From contig NBTC02000002.1 of NCBI GenBank assembly GCA_002082245.2, positions 3,596,001 to 3,660,000 on the forward strand: a stretch of 64,000 bases of DNA. Reading direction: 5' to 3'. The notes beneath the pieces are model-generated. The model was not told where the DNA came from. It did no database searches and worked only from the letters and a program-made list of their open reading frames with translations. Origin of the DNA: Yersinia enterocolitica (GTDB taxonomy: Bacteria > Pseudomonadota > Gammaproteobacteria > Enterobacterales > Enterobacteriaceae). Made by a program: the position numbers and the translations under genes. Below, in pieces: positions 7,128 to 15,017 of this stretch. Position 1 is the stretch's first letter. Each line of letters starts with the position of its first letter.

Positions 7128-7295
7128 ATAATATAGGCCGCCTTTCTGGCGGTTTATATTTTATTAATTAGTTAATAAAAAAATAAACGCTCATTTATTA
7201 TATCATTTGGTCATCAGATTATTAGTAGCTGGGAGCACCGATCCCAGTACAGATTGCCGATAAATTATCGTGGCAGGACGTTCAGTAGTTTTGAT
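7128..7295 (+). repeat. Orphan-cassette leader, copy B
   Basis: It is nearly identical to 5321-5487: hairpin CCGCC-TTTCT-GGCGG with T-rich tail (7138-7163), the TTATTAATTAGTTAATA stretch, ATCATTTGGT, in-frame TAG (7226-7228) and box L. It differs by a few substitutions and one inserted T near 7268 that breaks the linker frame. Confidence 0.75.
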
Positions 7296-7558
7296 AGATT
7301 TAGGGAAGCGTTTTGGCAGGAGGTTGCGAATGACCCTGAGCTGTCTGGGCAGTTTATCGAATTAAACCAACGTCGTATGAGAGAAAAAGGATATTCGCCT
7401 TTACACAATCTAAAGAAAAGGTTGGTGGACGTGATAAATTTGAGCTTCATCATGTTGCTCCAATTAAAGATAATGGGGCCGTTTACGATGTGGACAATTT
7501 GCGGGTAACAACACCGAAGCTCCACATTGAAATCCATTCTAAGAATAGAGGGAAATGA
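7229..7558 (+). pseudogene. Orphan bacteriocin DNase domain 3, start-less and frameshifted
   Basis: This is a second colicin-type HNH DNase domain. The pieces read LGAPIPVQIADKL, [frameshift near 7268], GRTFSSFDRFREAFWQEV and NDPELSGQF, [frameshift near 7400], then [20 protein letters not shown] and [16 protein letters not shown] up to TGA at 7556. Relative to the intact bacteriocin the first break is one inserted T and the second fits one lost base. The catalytic HH and the distal H..H are still encoded. It has no start codon and a stop just upstream. It is closely related to the upstream DNase, yet the adjoining immunity gene is distinct, so it was probably an E-type DNase of different immunity specificity. 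Confidence 0.8.
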
Positions 7559-7559
7559 G

Positions 7560-7814
7560 ATGGAATTAAAAAATAAGTTGGAAGAATATACAGCTATGGA
7601 ATTTCTTAATCTTCTGGAGAAAATTTGGAGAATTGATGTTTCAGAAGAAGAACACGATAATATTATTCGCCATGTAGCTAAAATAACAGAATATCCTGCG
7701 GGGACAGATTTATTCTTCTATCCAGAGGAAGGTAGTGAACACAGTCCCGAAGGTATTCTTGAGTTTATAAAAAAATGGCGAGCCGAAAATGGCAAGCCTG
7801 GATTCAAAGAGTAA
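7560..7814 (+). CDS. Colicin DNase immunity protein (Im2/Im9 family), orphan 3
   Basis: The 84-aa protein MELKNKLEEYTAMEFLNLLE has the Im-type motif GTDLFFYPEEGSEHSPEG and tail KKWRAENGKPGFKE. It has Phe-Phe-Tyr where the first immunity protein has Leu-Tyr-Tyr, and it differs strongly in helix II, the specificity region (RIDVSEEEHDNIIRHVAKI). The start is the ATG one base after the broken DNase stop, the same spacing as in the first pair. The gene is intact although its toxin is dead, as expected if it protects against a foreign E-type DNase colicin. Confidence 0.92.
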   Translation: MELKNKLEEYTAMEFLNLLEKIWRIDVSEEEHDNIIRHVAKITEYPAGTDLFFYPEEGSEHSPEGILEFIKKWRAENGKPGFKE

Positions 7815-7980
7815 CTTATATCGTTAATTAATAATATGGGCCGTCTTTATGGTGGTTTATATTTGCATGATTTATAATTCTGTAATTAATGAGTCGGTTA
7901 TATGATATAAATAGCTCTAAGTTCGGATGAGGATGTGTTAACTTTTCTATCTTAATGCCTATGTATTTCATGGGAGTGAG
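7815..7980 (+). other. Spacer after the last immunity gene
   Basis: It contains a degenerate version of the cassette terminator (GGCCGTC-TTTAT-GGTGG then TTTATATTTG, about 7839-7864), then AT-rich sequence without a gene up to regulatory repeat copy 2. Confidence 0.5.
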
Positions 7981-8040
7981 ATTTATTAAATTAATCCTAT
8001 CCCGGCCCGAAAAAAATCTTGTAAGGTGTTAATCGTGGTT
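7981..8040 (+). repeat. Copy 2 of the 60-bp regulatory repeat, upstream of the Q-like gene
   Basis: 59 of 60 bases are identical to 2111-2170. Identity stops at the second arm of the inverted repeat: here GTGTTAA-N7-TATACAC instead of the perfect TTAACAC. The downstream layout (hairpin, then gene) is the same as for copy 1, although the sequence between is not conserved. Being 5.9 kb apart in direct orientation, the copies could also recombine and delete the bacteriocin locus. Confidence 0.75.
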
Positions 8041-8088
8041 ATACACATTATGGGTATATCTATTGTTTCTCAATATTATTAATTAATA

Positions 8089-8116
8089 GACCTTGCTAAT
8101 TAGTGAGGTCTTTTTT
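8089..8116 (+). terminator. Leader terminator upstream of the Q-like gene
   Basis: A 22-nt hairpin (8089-8110; GACCT...AGGTC with central GCTAATTAGT) and six T lie between repeat copy 2 and the Q-like start at 8174. It has the same 9-bp stem and AATT loop as 2238-2259, with compensatory changes. Confidence 0.8.
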
Positions 8117-8173
8117 GTGGGTGATATTAATCAAATAAATGAAAAGGCATTTAAATATAAAAGGAGAGCAGTA

Positions 8174-8539
8174 ATGAGTGATATCCAAACTGTTTTGACG
8201 CGTTGGGGTGTATGGGCTAGGGATAACTCTCATCTGGATTATCCTCATATCGCTAGCGGGTTTAAGGGATTGGTGACGAGCAATAGACAGGTAGAGTCAT
8301 GTTGCGATAATGACGGATTAGCCATTGATAAAACAATAGGAAATTTACAGCGGGCCTCGCGAGAAAAAGAACTGGAGCTTATCCTTCGACATTATGTGTA
8401 TGGGCAATCTAAAGCCTCTATTGCCCGATTGAAAAAATGTAATGAACGGGAGATTCGACGTCAATTACAAGTTGCTGAAAGTTTTATTGAAGGATGCATA
8501 ATGCAATTGGGTATTTCACTGGAAATGCAGGTGGAGTGA
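8174..8539 (+). CDS. Phage Q-type antitermination protein
   Basis: This 121-aa protein begins MSDIQTVLTRWGVWARDN, with an AAGGAGA ribosome site. It follows the pattern of the short phage Q antiterminators (not the lambda Q family): N-terminal RWG.WA, then FKGLV, a Cys-Cys pair (VESCCDNDG), a putative helix-turn-helix (KASIARLKKCNEREIRRQLQ) and the terminal AESFIEGCI...LGISLEMQV. Such proteins load on RNA polymerase paused near a promoter and let it pass downstream terminators. The frame is open back to 8093, through the terminator hairpin, but only the ATG at 8174 has a ribosome site. No other phage gene is near, so Q seems recruited to control the bacteriocin and its own gene. Confidence 0.8.
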   Translation: MSDIQTVLTRWGVWARDNSHLDYPHIASGFKGLVTSNRQVESCCDNDGLAIDKTIGNLQRASREKELELILRHYVYGQSKASIARLKKCNEREIRRQLQVAESFIEGCIMQLGISLEMQVE

Positions 8540-8673
8540 TTTTTTATAAACATGATAAGCTTTAATAGAATAGAGCAATCAAGAATAGATCTTATTATCG
8601 GTAATTAGACTTGAATCAGACGTGGAATAGGGCGGGGCAAGGCATATGACTGGTTGTGGTAATTAGAAACCAG

Positions 8674-8712
8674 AATATAAACTGTCTCTGCGACAGTTTA
8701 TATTCATTAATT
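8674..8712 (+). terminator. Terminator between the Q-like gene and the fimbrial operon
   Basis: A perfect 13-bp stem AATATAAACTGTC/GACAGTTTATATT with loop TCTGC is followed by a T-rich run on the plus strand. It ends the island transcript. Confidence 0.75.
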
Positions 8713-8714
8713 TT

Positions 8715-9443
8715 TTATTTTAAATTGCTGCTAAATGCCTTTCGGTTACCTAAATCATCAATTAAGACAAAATTGACCGTCTTGCTGCCTGCTGGGGGTA
8801 AACGATTGAGCGAAAAATCGAGCTTCGAAAAAGGAGCAACCATATCTGGCAGGCTTTCAGTTGAGCCTAATGTCAGTGAGGCTAATGATGCATAATAAGG
8901 CGTCGGGTTATCAACTTGAATCAGGGCGGTATCGCTTTTTGTCTCAAGAGTAAAGGTTAACGCCTTACCTAAAGTATCTCCTGGGGCTGGTAAGTTTTTA
9001 GGGCGGTAAAATACTTTGTATTGCATGCGCAAGGCCAGCGTGACGAAAGATTCATCCTCAGTTTTAGGGGTCACCTTCGGTGGAATTTCGTAAACATTGA
9101 GCCAAAATGCAGACTCCCTATCAACGGGTAATTTACTGGCCCCCGATAAGATCAATCGCAGGCTACGTTGTGCCTGTGGTTGTAGCCGAAATAGCGGAGG
9201 CAACACTAATACCGGTGAAATAGACTTCTCTGGTGTTGCGGTCAAATCACCGTCATCCACCCAGACCTGCACTGCCACCGGATAGCTATTGCTGTTAACC
9301 AGTTGTAGTGACTCTTCGGTGCTACCTTCACTGAAGATAATACGTGTTCTTTCCGCAATGACACTTGCCGTGGCCGGTATACTGGTAACCATAAGCAACA
9401 AAAGTAACCCACCAATCCCACTATTTATGTGTCTGAAAAACAT
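8715..9443 (-). CDS. Periplasmic fimbrial chaperone (second of the operon)
   Basis: This 242-aa PapD-like chaperone has a signal peptide (about residues 1-27, ending IPATAS). It then shows the family patterns RIIFSEGSTEESLQLVN, PPLFRLQPQAQRSLRL (the strand that donates to subunits) and LPVDRESAFWLNVYEIPP. The ATG at 9443 overlaps the stop region of the adhesin gene (TAATATG), so it is coupled; the frame extends further into the adhesin but without need. It is paralogous to the chaperone at 13505-14239. As last gene of the operon, next to the adhesin, it may serve the tip subunit. Confidence 0.9.
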   Translation of the reverse strand: MFFRHINSGIGGLLLLLMVTSIPATASVIAERTRIIFSEGSTEESLQLVNSNSYPVAVQVWVDDGDLTATPEKSISPVLVLPPLFRLQPQAQRSLRLILSGASKLPVDRESAFWLNVYEIPPKVTPKTEDESFVTLALRMQYKVFYRPKNLPAPGDTLGKALTFTLETKSDTALIQVDNPTPYYASLASLTLGSTESLPDMVAPFSKLDFSLNRLPPAGSKTVNFVLIDDLGNRKAFSSNLK

Positions 9444-9444
9444 A

Positions 9445-10824
9445 TTATTGGACACGTATAACCACTTGCGCATGTGCATTCACCGCTCCTGGTGTCACAG
9501 TTTGCCCGCTGATTTTAGTTAACTCAGCCCGAAAGTTCTCAGTGTAACTATTACCCCCACTCACCGTGCCGGTTATTTCTTGGGCGCCCTGGAAGATGCC
9601 ATACCAGCCGGCGTTATTACCGGTTTGAGTTACATTCTTTGATAGCAGATAAATCGGGCTATTATTGCGGTAGATACGGATGCCTACACCGCTTGCTGTT
9701 CCGGCAGAACCATAACTATCTGACACCAAGTGGCTGATCCCGCCACTGCCGTTCATTAATCCCAAAGCTTGCGCTTTAGCGGCATTTGCTGCTGGTACCA
9801 GAAAGCCCATCGCTACCGTGCCAGCAGTGACACCTGATGTCACACCGGTCTGGCACTGAAAGTCTACTTTAAATTCAGCAGAAGTGGTGCTGCCACTGTT
9901 CAGCTCTGCCACAGAAATTCTCGGTAATATCACTGTGGGGGTAAAGTTGGTTACCGCACAAATCGTGGTGCGACGGAAAGTGACATAATTGTACAATCCA
10001 ATAGAGGCAGGCCAGGTAGCATACCAGCCGGGCCAGTTTGATACTGAGTCAGTTCCTTCAATAGGGCCACTAATCCCTGGCCCTTTAAACGCGATATAAG
10101 CATTGGGTTGGGTATAGGCATACAGGTAAGAGGCTGCATTGTTAGTGCTGGCACGGGCATAATCAATACGAAACAGCTCGGTATACAGGTTACTGAAATT
10201 CTTGGCTTTGACTAAAATACGGCCACTGCTGTCTTTATCCAGGTCGGTTAAGCGCCGCCCTTTCCATAAGCGCGAGTAATACTCGCCAGTGGATAGATTT
10301 GTAAGCCTGATAACAACATTGCGGACATAGGTGGCAAAACCAGAGGGAACATTACCGGCAATGGCACCATCTTCATTTTTACCACCAAAGTCATTATCTC
10401 CGTTAGTAGCATACATTTCGAAGAGTTGATCAACATCGGCCGCAGCGCAGCGAAATAGCACCCGATTAGGGTCATAACCGGTGTTCAGGGCAAAGGTGGT
10501 GAAGTCAGAGGTACCTGCGGCTAATAATGTCCCATCGGGTTGAAAATTCGCCGCCGTGCTAAGGTCAATAAGGCCCGGCAAGCCGAGTGAGCCATTATTA
10601 TAATCCAGAGAACCCGCCCAGTCACTTGCCGTACCATCGCCAACACCAAGCTGACTTTGTATCGTAATCCGGGTACAGGTTGACCATGCTGAGGTGCTGC
10701 ATAACCCTATAAATAATATCATTCCAGCCGCAATACGCTGGCGGCGGTGACCGGCAGTGGCTGTTGGCCGTGATAGTTTGCAAGATATTAACTGCTCTGT
10801 TGTTCTTAACATTATTTTTCTCAT
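9445..10824 (-). CDS. Fimbrial tip adhesin / minor subunit
   Basis: The 459-aa protein has a signal peptide ending near STSAWS. A long N-terminal region (about residues 45-290) has little recognisable homology, with paired Cys and many Asn/Gly. The C-terminal pilin-like domain contains CAVTNFTPTVILPRI and FKVDFQCQTGV and ends HAQVVIRVQ, a plausible donor-strand-accepting pilin. Two-domain architecture and position after the usher argue for an adhesin. The ATG at 10824 lies 5 bp after the usher stop; an upstream ATG at 10842 is possible. The receptor is unknown. Confidence 0.8.
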   Translation of the reverse strand: MRKIMLRTTEQLISCKLSRPTATAGHRRQRIAAGMILFIGLCSTSAWSTCTRITIQSQLGVGDGTASDWAGSLDYNNGSLGLPGLIDLSTAANFQPDGTLLAAGTSDFTTFALNTGYDPNRVLFRCAAADVDQLFEMYATNGDNDFGGKNEDGAIAGNVPSGFATYVRNVVIRLTNLSTGEYYSRLWKGRRLTDLDKDSSGRILVKAKNFSNLYTELFRIDYARASTNNAASYLYAYTQPNAYIAFKGPGISGPIEGTDSVSNWPGWYATWPASIGLYNYVTFRRTTICAVTNFTPTVILPRISVAELNSGSTTSAEFKVDFQCQTGVTSGVTAGTVAMGFLVPAANAAKAQALGLMNGSGGISHLVSDSYGSAGTASGVGIRIYRNNSPIYLLSKNVTQTGNNAGWYGIFQGAQEITGTVSGGNSYTENFRAELTKISGQTVTPGAVNAHAQVVIRVQ

Positions 10825-10829
10825 AATTG

Positions 10830-13487
10830 TTAACGGTGGCAACTGCCTGTTATATGAATAATATCCTGCTCGGTATCTTGACCATCAAAAGTATAAGGTA
10901 ATTCACACTGCTCACTGCTGTTCTCACCCCAGCGCACATAAAGTAAGCCTTTGTCGTCTTTTACACGTACGTAGATCTGATTCCCTTGACCTACCATCCC
11001 GACAATTTCATTTTTGCTGTTATAAACATCGGCACCCAGTGGTAACCCTCCGCCGTCATTGGTTTGGGTTTGAATTAACACAGCATAGCCTTTCAGAGTT
11101 TCGAATTTGACTTTCACTGCGGCCCCGGCATAAGGAACGACGCGGCCTTGATTCTCTTTCAGTTCAGTATTGCGATTAATACCTTTAGTATCCAAACCCA
11201 CCGTATTGTAATTATAGGGTGTTAATGATGGCACCAAGGCAAATCCGTTATTATCAATTCTCGCCCCTTGTGCATTTCGTACTGTTGCACCCTGAGCACC
11301 ATCCGCTTCAATTAAACCAAAGGTCTCGCCCAAATAAGGTCCGAGTGTCATACCTTTACTATGTATTACTGCGGCTCCGCGAGCACCAACACCATATTGG
11401 GTGTAATTATTGCCGCGGGAATAGCTGCCATTGACGGTCGCATTAGGGAATTGTTTTTGCACATTTGCCCCCCAGTTATTTGAACTGCTACTGATATTGC
11501 TGTCGTCATAGCCGGCATTCACTGAATAGTTAAAGCTGTTTCGTTCACCGGCGGTACCTGATAATGACGTCTGATAGCTATTACCACTTTTGGGATTACG
11601 GCTAGCGGACATCGATAAATATTGATTTTTATTTCCAATATTGAGTGGGATAGACACCGTTAGCGTCGCAATATTTTCAGTATTACCGTAGCGCGTTGTC
11701 GTCTGATTCGTCGTATCGTCATCCCAATTATATTGGGTTGAGGTATAAACAGTGCGCTGACGGCTAATGGCAAGGTTATAACTGACATCTTGGTAGCTAT
11801 TTGAATAGTTTAGCTGTAACTGCGTATCTCGTTGCGTATCATTATAATAATCACTGGTCGACGCTGATGCAGAGAGTTGACCATAATTGCCCAACGTCTG
11901 GTTAATTGAGGTTGTAAACTGGCTGCGTTGTTTATAGGTTGTTGAATCCCATGTCCCGCCATTTTTTTGCGTTGAGCGCACACCAAAAACGTCATTTAAA
12001 TCGCGATATCCTTTGGTTGAATAGCGATATCCGGCCAATGAAAATGTGGTCCCGGTTTGATTAAATGTCTGGCTATAGGTTGCTTGCATCCGCCAGCCAT
12101 TCTGCGTGTCATCATTTTCAACTTTAGCATGAGAGTAGGTAGTATTGAGGCCAAAGGCCCCGATGGGGGTACCTAATACGCCACCGACAAGGAGTGCCGT
12201 ATAGTCTTGCGCTAAACGCAGGCCACTGTTCGCAGTTAACTGATTGGTAAGACCGCGCTCATAGGTGAAGTCAGTGAAATAGTTATCAATATTGGTGAAA
12301 TCACGAGATTCGCCGACCACCGCATTATAACGGCTAACACCTGGGCGCATTGAGTCCGGGACGGCACTGAATGGCACGGTAAATGTCGAACGGCTACCAT
12401 TCGCTTCAATCACCTCAACATTGAGGTCACCCTGACTGGTGGTGCTATATAAATCGTTAATAACGAATGGGCCAGGCGCAACCGTAGTTTCATAAATTTC
12501 ACGCCCATTCTGGCTAACAACCACCCGCGCATTGGTACTGGCAACACCACGAACTTCAGGGGCAAAGCCACGCATGGATTCTGGCCACATACGTTGGTCG
12601 GTTGCCATTTTAACGCCACGAAACGACATGGTGCCAAATAATGTACTGTCGGTGAAGGTTTCGCCCAGCGTTAATTGACTATCCAATTGGGGGATAGGGC
12701 GCTGGACATAAGTACGAATATTATTCCATTGGGTATCGCTGCTATTATCATTACTGGAATAACGTACGTTTGATTGTTGACGCAGTTGCCATAATCCGAG
12801 ATTGAGGCCACTTTTTAAGCCAACAAAGCCGTAATCAGAGGTGTTGTTTTGCTGAGACTGCGTCTCACTGCGATAAAAGTTGGAACTGTAGTTAATGAAT
12901 GCGAGCTTTTCGCCTTCCTGCCATTCACTTTGCTCGATATAACCTCTGGGCCGGTTTTGCAACAAAGCTTGTGGGATCGACAATTCTAGACGAAGTTTGG
13001 CTTGGTCAAAGTGAAAAGAGGCACCTTTTACCCGCTCAGCCAGCGGCTTGCATTGTTCTGTAGACGAAGCCGCAGTATCCGAGGGGGCGGATTCTGTTTT
13101 GAGCGTATTAGGTTCTTTGGTTGCAGTACTGTCTTTGCCAGTAAGAACAACGCCAGCCGCAGTTAAGAATTCATCACTCAGGCAGGGGTAAACCTCTGAT
13201 GAGTCAGCGTTCTTAATAAATTCAATGGTAGTGCGTTTAAACGGTTTGTTATTAACCAAGACATCGACAGCATCGTAATTTCCGGCTGTGGCAGAATTCT
13301 CTTTATTGAGTTGATTCAAACCTGAAGCAAAATTGGTCCCTAAAAACAGAGATTCATCGAACTCGAGGTTTTGTGGCTCATCCTGAGCCAAAGCCGTATC
13401 AACATGTAAGATTAAAGCAATACATAGTGTTAATGCTTTCTTGCGTCCAAAGAATTTTCTCTTCACAGAAGCGCGTGCAAGCCTCAT
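10830..13487 (-). CDS. Outer-membrane fimbrial usher
   Basis: The 885-aa protein has a signal peptide (ending DTALAQ) and the usher N-terminal domain (LEFDESLFLGTNF). A central 24-strand barrel with plug includes PGPFVINDLYSTTSQGDLNV and VPDSMRPGVSRYNAVVGESR. C-terminal domains hold a conserved Cys pair (SEQCELPY and ITGSC). It is the assembly platform that receives chaperone-subunit complexes. It lies between chaperone 1 (17 bp upstream) and the adhesin. Length is typical of the family. Confidence 0.95.
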   Translation of the reverse strand: MRLARASVKRKFFGRKKALTLCIALILHVDTALAQDEPQNLEFDESLFLGTNFASGLNQLNKENSATAGNYDAVDVLVNNKPFKRTTIEFIKNADSSEVYPCLSDEFLTAAGVVLTGKDSTATKEPNTLKTESAPSDTAASSTEQCKPLAERVKGASFHFDQAKLRLELSIPQALLQNRPRGYIEQSEWQEGEKLAFINYSSNFYRSETQSQQNNTSDYGFVGLKSGLNLGLWQLRQQSNVRYSSNDNSSDTQWNNIRTYVQRPIPQLDSQLTLGETFTDSTLFGTMSFRGVKMATDQRMWPESMRGFAPEVRGVASTNARVVVSQNGREIYETTVAPGPFVINDLYSTTSQGDLNVEVIEANGSRSTFTVPFSAVPDSMRPGVSRYNAVVGESRDFTNIDNYFTDFTYERGLTNQLTANSGLRLAQDYTALLVGGVLGTPIGAFGLNTTYSHAKVENDDTQNGWRMQATYSQTFNQTGTTFSLAGYRYSTKGYRDLNDVFGVRSTQKNGGTWDSTTYKQRSQFTTSINQTLGNYGQLSASASTSDYYNDTQRDTQLQLNYSNSYQDVSYNLAISRQRTVYTSTQYNWDDDTTNQTTTRYGNTENIATLTVSIPLNIGNKNQYLSMSASRNPKSGNSYQTSLSGTAGERNSFNYSVNAGYDDSNISSSSNNWGANVQKQFPNATVNGSYSRGNNYTQYGVGARGAAVIHSKGMTLGPYLGETFGLIEADGAQGATVRNAQGARIDNNGFALVPSLTPYNYNTVGLDTKGINRNTELKENQGRVVPYAGAAVKVKFETLKGYAVLIQTQTNDGGGLPLGADVYNSKNEIVGMVGQGNQIYVRVKDDKGLLYVRWGENSSEQCELPYTFDGQDTEQDIIHITGSCHR

Positions 13488-13504
13488 AAATCTTCCTTTA
13501 CCGG

Positions 13505-14239
13505 CTAAATACGATAACTTCCGGTATCTTGCCCGCCGAAATCATTCACTATCAGGAAATTAACAATAGCATTAGAAGGTACAGATGAATTTGGGATAAC
13601 CCATTCTGCTTGAGACATCGGTGAAATCATCTCGGATTTCATTTTAAGTTTTTTACCACTGCCAACAACTTCACCACTGGCAATGGTGGCATAGAATCCT
13701 GTTGGGTTTTTCCCTGTTACAACAACATCTTTACCACGTTGGCGCACACTGAAAGTCAGTGCGCTGGAGACCTGATCAACACGGCCAGTAATACTTTCAG
13801 GTCGATAAAATACTTTAATGCGGTTACGCATCAACACTAACATTTTATTACTTTTTTCTGCTTTGTTGACGGGAGGCACCTGTAAAAAATTAAGATAGAA
13901 CACGGATTCTCTATCTGTTGGCAGGCCGCTACCGGTATATTTCAGCCGCAATGTTTGTCCCGCATTGGCTTCCATGCGAAAGAACGGTGGTGTGACGATA
14001 AAGGGTGCTTTGCCTGTTTCTGGTGTTGATTGGGCATCACCACTGTCTAGCCAGACCTGAACCGCATTGGGGAAGTTGTCTTTATTTGTTAATTGTACGC
14101 TGTGCTCTTTTTCGCCCGCCGAATATATAATTCGGCTACCCGTCATGATGACGCTGGCTTTAGCAGAAGAGATGCCCATAAGAATTAATAACGCGATGAA
14201 CAGATAACGATAACTGTAGCTATGTATGTTAACCATCAT
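13505..14239 (-). CDS. Periplasmic fimbrial chaperone (first of the operon)
   Basis: The 244-aa PapD-like protein has a signal peptide ending near GISSAKAS. It carries RIIYSAGEKEHSVQLTN, TPPFFRMEANAGQTLRL, LPTDRESVFYLNFLQVPP and a basic RNRIKVFYRP, all family landmarks. It lies directly upstream of the usher, the usual place for the main chaperone. It is 250 bp downstream of the major subunit gene, with an ERIC-like repeat in the gap. Confidence 0.93.
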   Translation of the reverse strand: MMVNIHSYSYRYLFIALLILMGISSAKASVIMTGSRIIYSAGEKEHSVQLTNKDNFPNAVQVWLDSGDAQSTPETGKAPFIVTPPFFRMEANAGQTLRLKYTGSGLPTDRESVFYLNFLQVPPVNKAEKSNKMLVLMRNRIKVFYRPESITGRVDQVSSALTFSVRQRGKDVVVTGKNPTGFYATIASGEVVGSGKKLKMKSEMISPMSQAEWVIPNSSVPSNAIVNFLIVNDFGGQDTGSYRI

Positions 14240-14284
14240 GGGGATACCCTCTGAATGAAACTGGCCGAATAGCTATTTTGTTGG

Positions 14285-14360
14285 TGCTTGAAGCTGCTGA
14301 ATACACATCGGGGAACTTTACCCGAATCACTATTGTGAAGATTATCGGGATTAATGAGCC
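14285..14360. repeat. Diverged ERIC-like repeat
   Basis: It contains TGCTTGAAGCTGC, CCCGAATCAC and ATTATCGGGAT, the same landmarks as the clear ERIC elements later in the window, but is shortened. It sits between the major subunit and chaperone genes, where a processing or attenuation role is possible. Confidence 0.4.
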
Positions 14361-14486
14361 TCATTGAGGCTCACCCTGCGGGCTAGCATAAATGCTATTC
14401 AAAAAGGTCTATGACCGATTTGTCATTTACTTTGCCTGATTGCAGCGCCAATTAGTTAAAGTATATCCTATTCGGCAAAGCAGGTA

Positions 14487-15017
14487 TTACAGGTAAGAAA
14501 CTGCATATTGTACTGATGCGATCACAGAACCAGCGCCTGCTTGTCCAGTTGCAAAATATTGAACTGCAAAATCATGCTCTGCTGCTGTATCACCAGCCTT
14601 TAACACTATACCATCTTGCGCCAAACCACTATTCAGATCGATACCCGAAGTCGTTGTTGTGTCTTTCAGCAATTGAAGCTCAACGTTTGCTGCTGTGCCG
14701 GTATTTTTTAAGTTACCGGAAGCTGTGACTTGGTTAGCGACGAAAACAGTTTTGACATCAATATCATCAGGGCCAACTGCACAACCAGATACACCCAGGG
14801 TAAAGGCCGTTTTACCTGCTGTTTTCCCTGAAGCATCCAAATCGCTGCTGGATACAGTTGGCAGCAATACCATTGGGTTGGCATCAACACCGTTGACGGT
14901 AACAGAACAGGTTTGTGCTGTGACTTCACCTTGGAAAGTAATTGTATTATTACTTGCTGCCATTGCAATAGTTGTAGATGCTGAGAATAACACCATAGCC
15001 AAAGTTAACTTGTTCAT
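14487..15017 (-). CDS. Major fimbrial subunit
   Basis: The 176-aa pilin has a signal peptide (MNKLTLAMVLFSASTTIAMA) and an N-terminal donor strand (NNTITFQGEVTAQTCSVTVN). It has two Cys (in AQTCSV and VSGCAV) forming the pilin disulfide, and a C-terminal beta-zipper with penultimate Tyr (VQYAVSYL). First gene of the minus-strand operon, with a TTGGAG ribosome site. Size and motifs match type 1-like major subunits. The operon order is subunit, chaperone, usher, adhesin, chaperone. Confidence 0.93.
   Translation of the reverse strand: MNKLTLAMVLFSASTTIAMAASNNTITFQGEVTAQTCSVTVNGVDANPMVLLPTVSSSDLDASGKTAGKTAFTLGVSGCAVGPDDIDVKTVFVANQVTASGNLKNTGTAANVELQLLKDTTTTSGIDLNSGLAQDGIVLKAGDTAAEHDFAVQYFATGQAGAGSVIASVQYAVSYL

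Noticed and set aside
8093..8173. Upstream extension of the Q-like ORF
   Set aside because: It reads through the terminator hairpin and has no ribosome site; the ATG at 8174 has AAGGAGA and matches the family N-terminus.
5501..8714. CRISPR array or prophage as explanation of the repeats in the island
   Set aside because: The repeats are few, long and coding-related, with no regular spacers. The only phage-type gene is the Q-like antiterminator; there is no integrase or structural gene.
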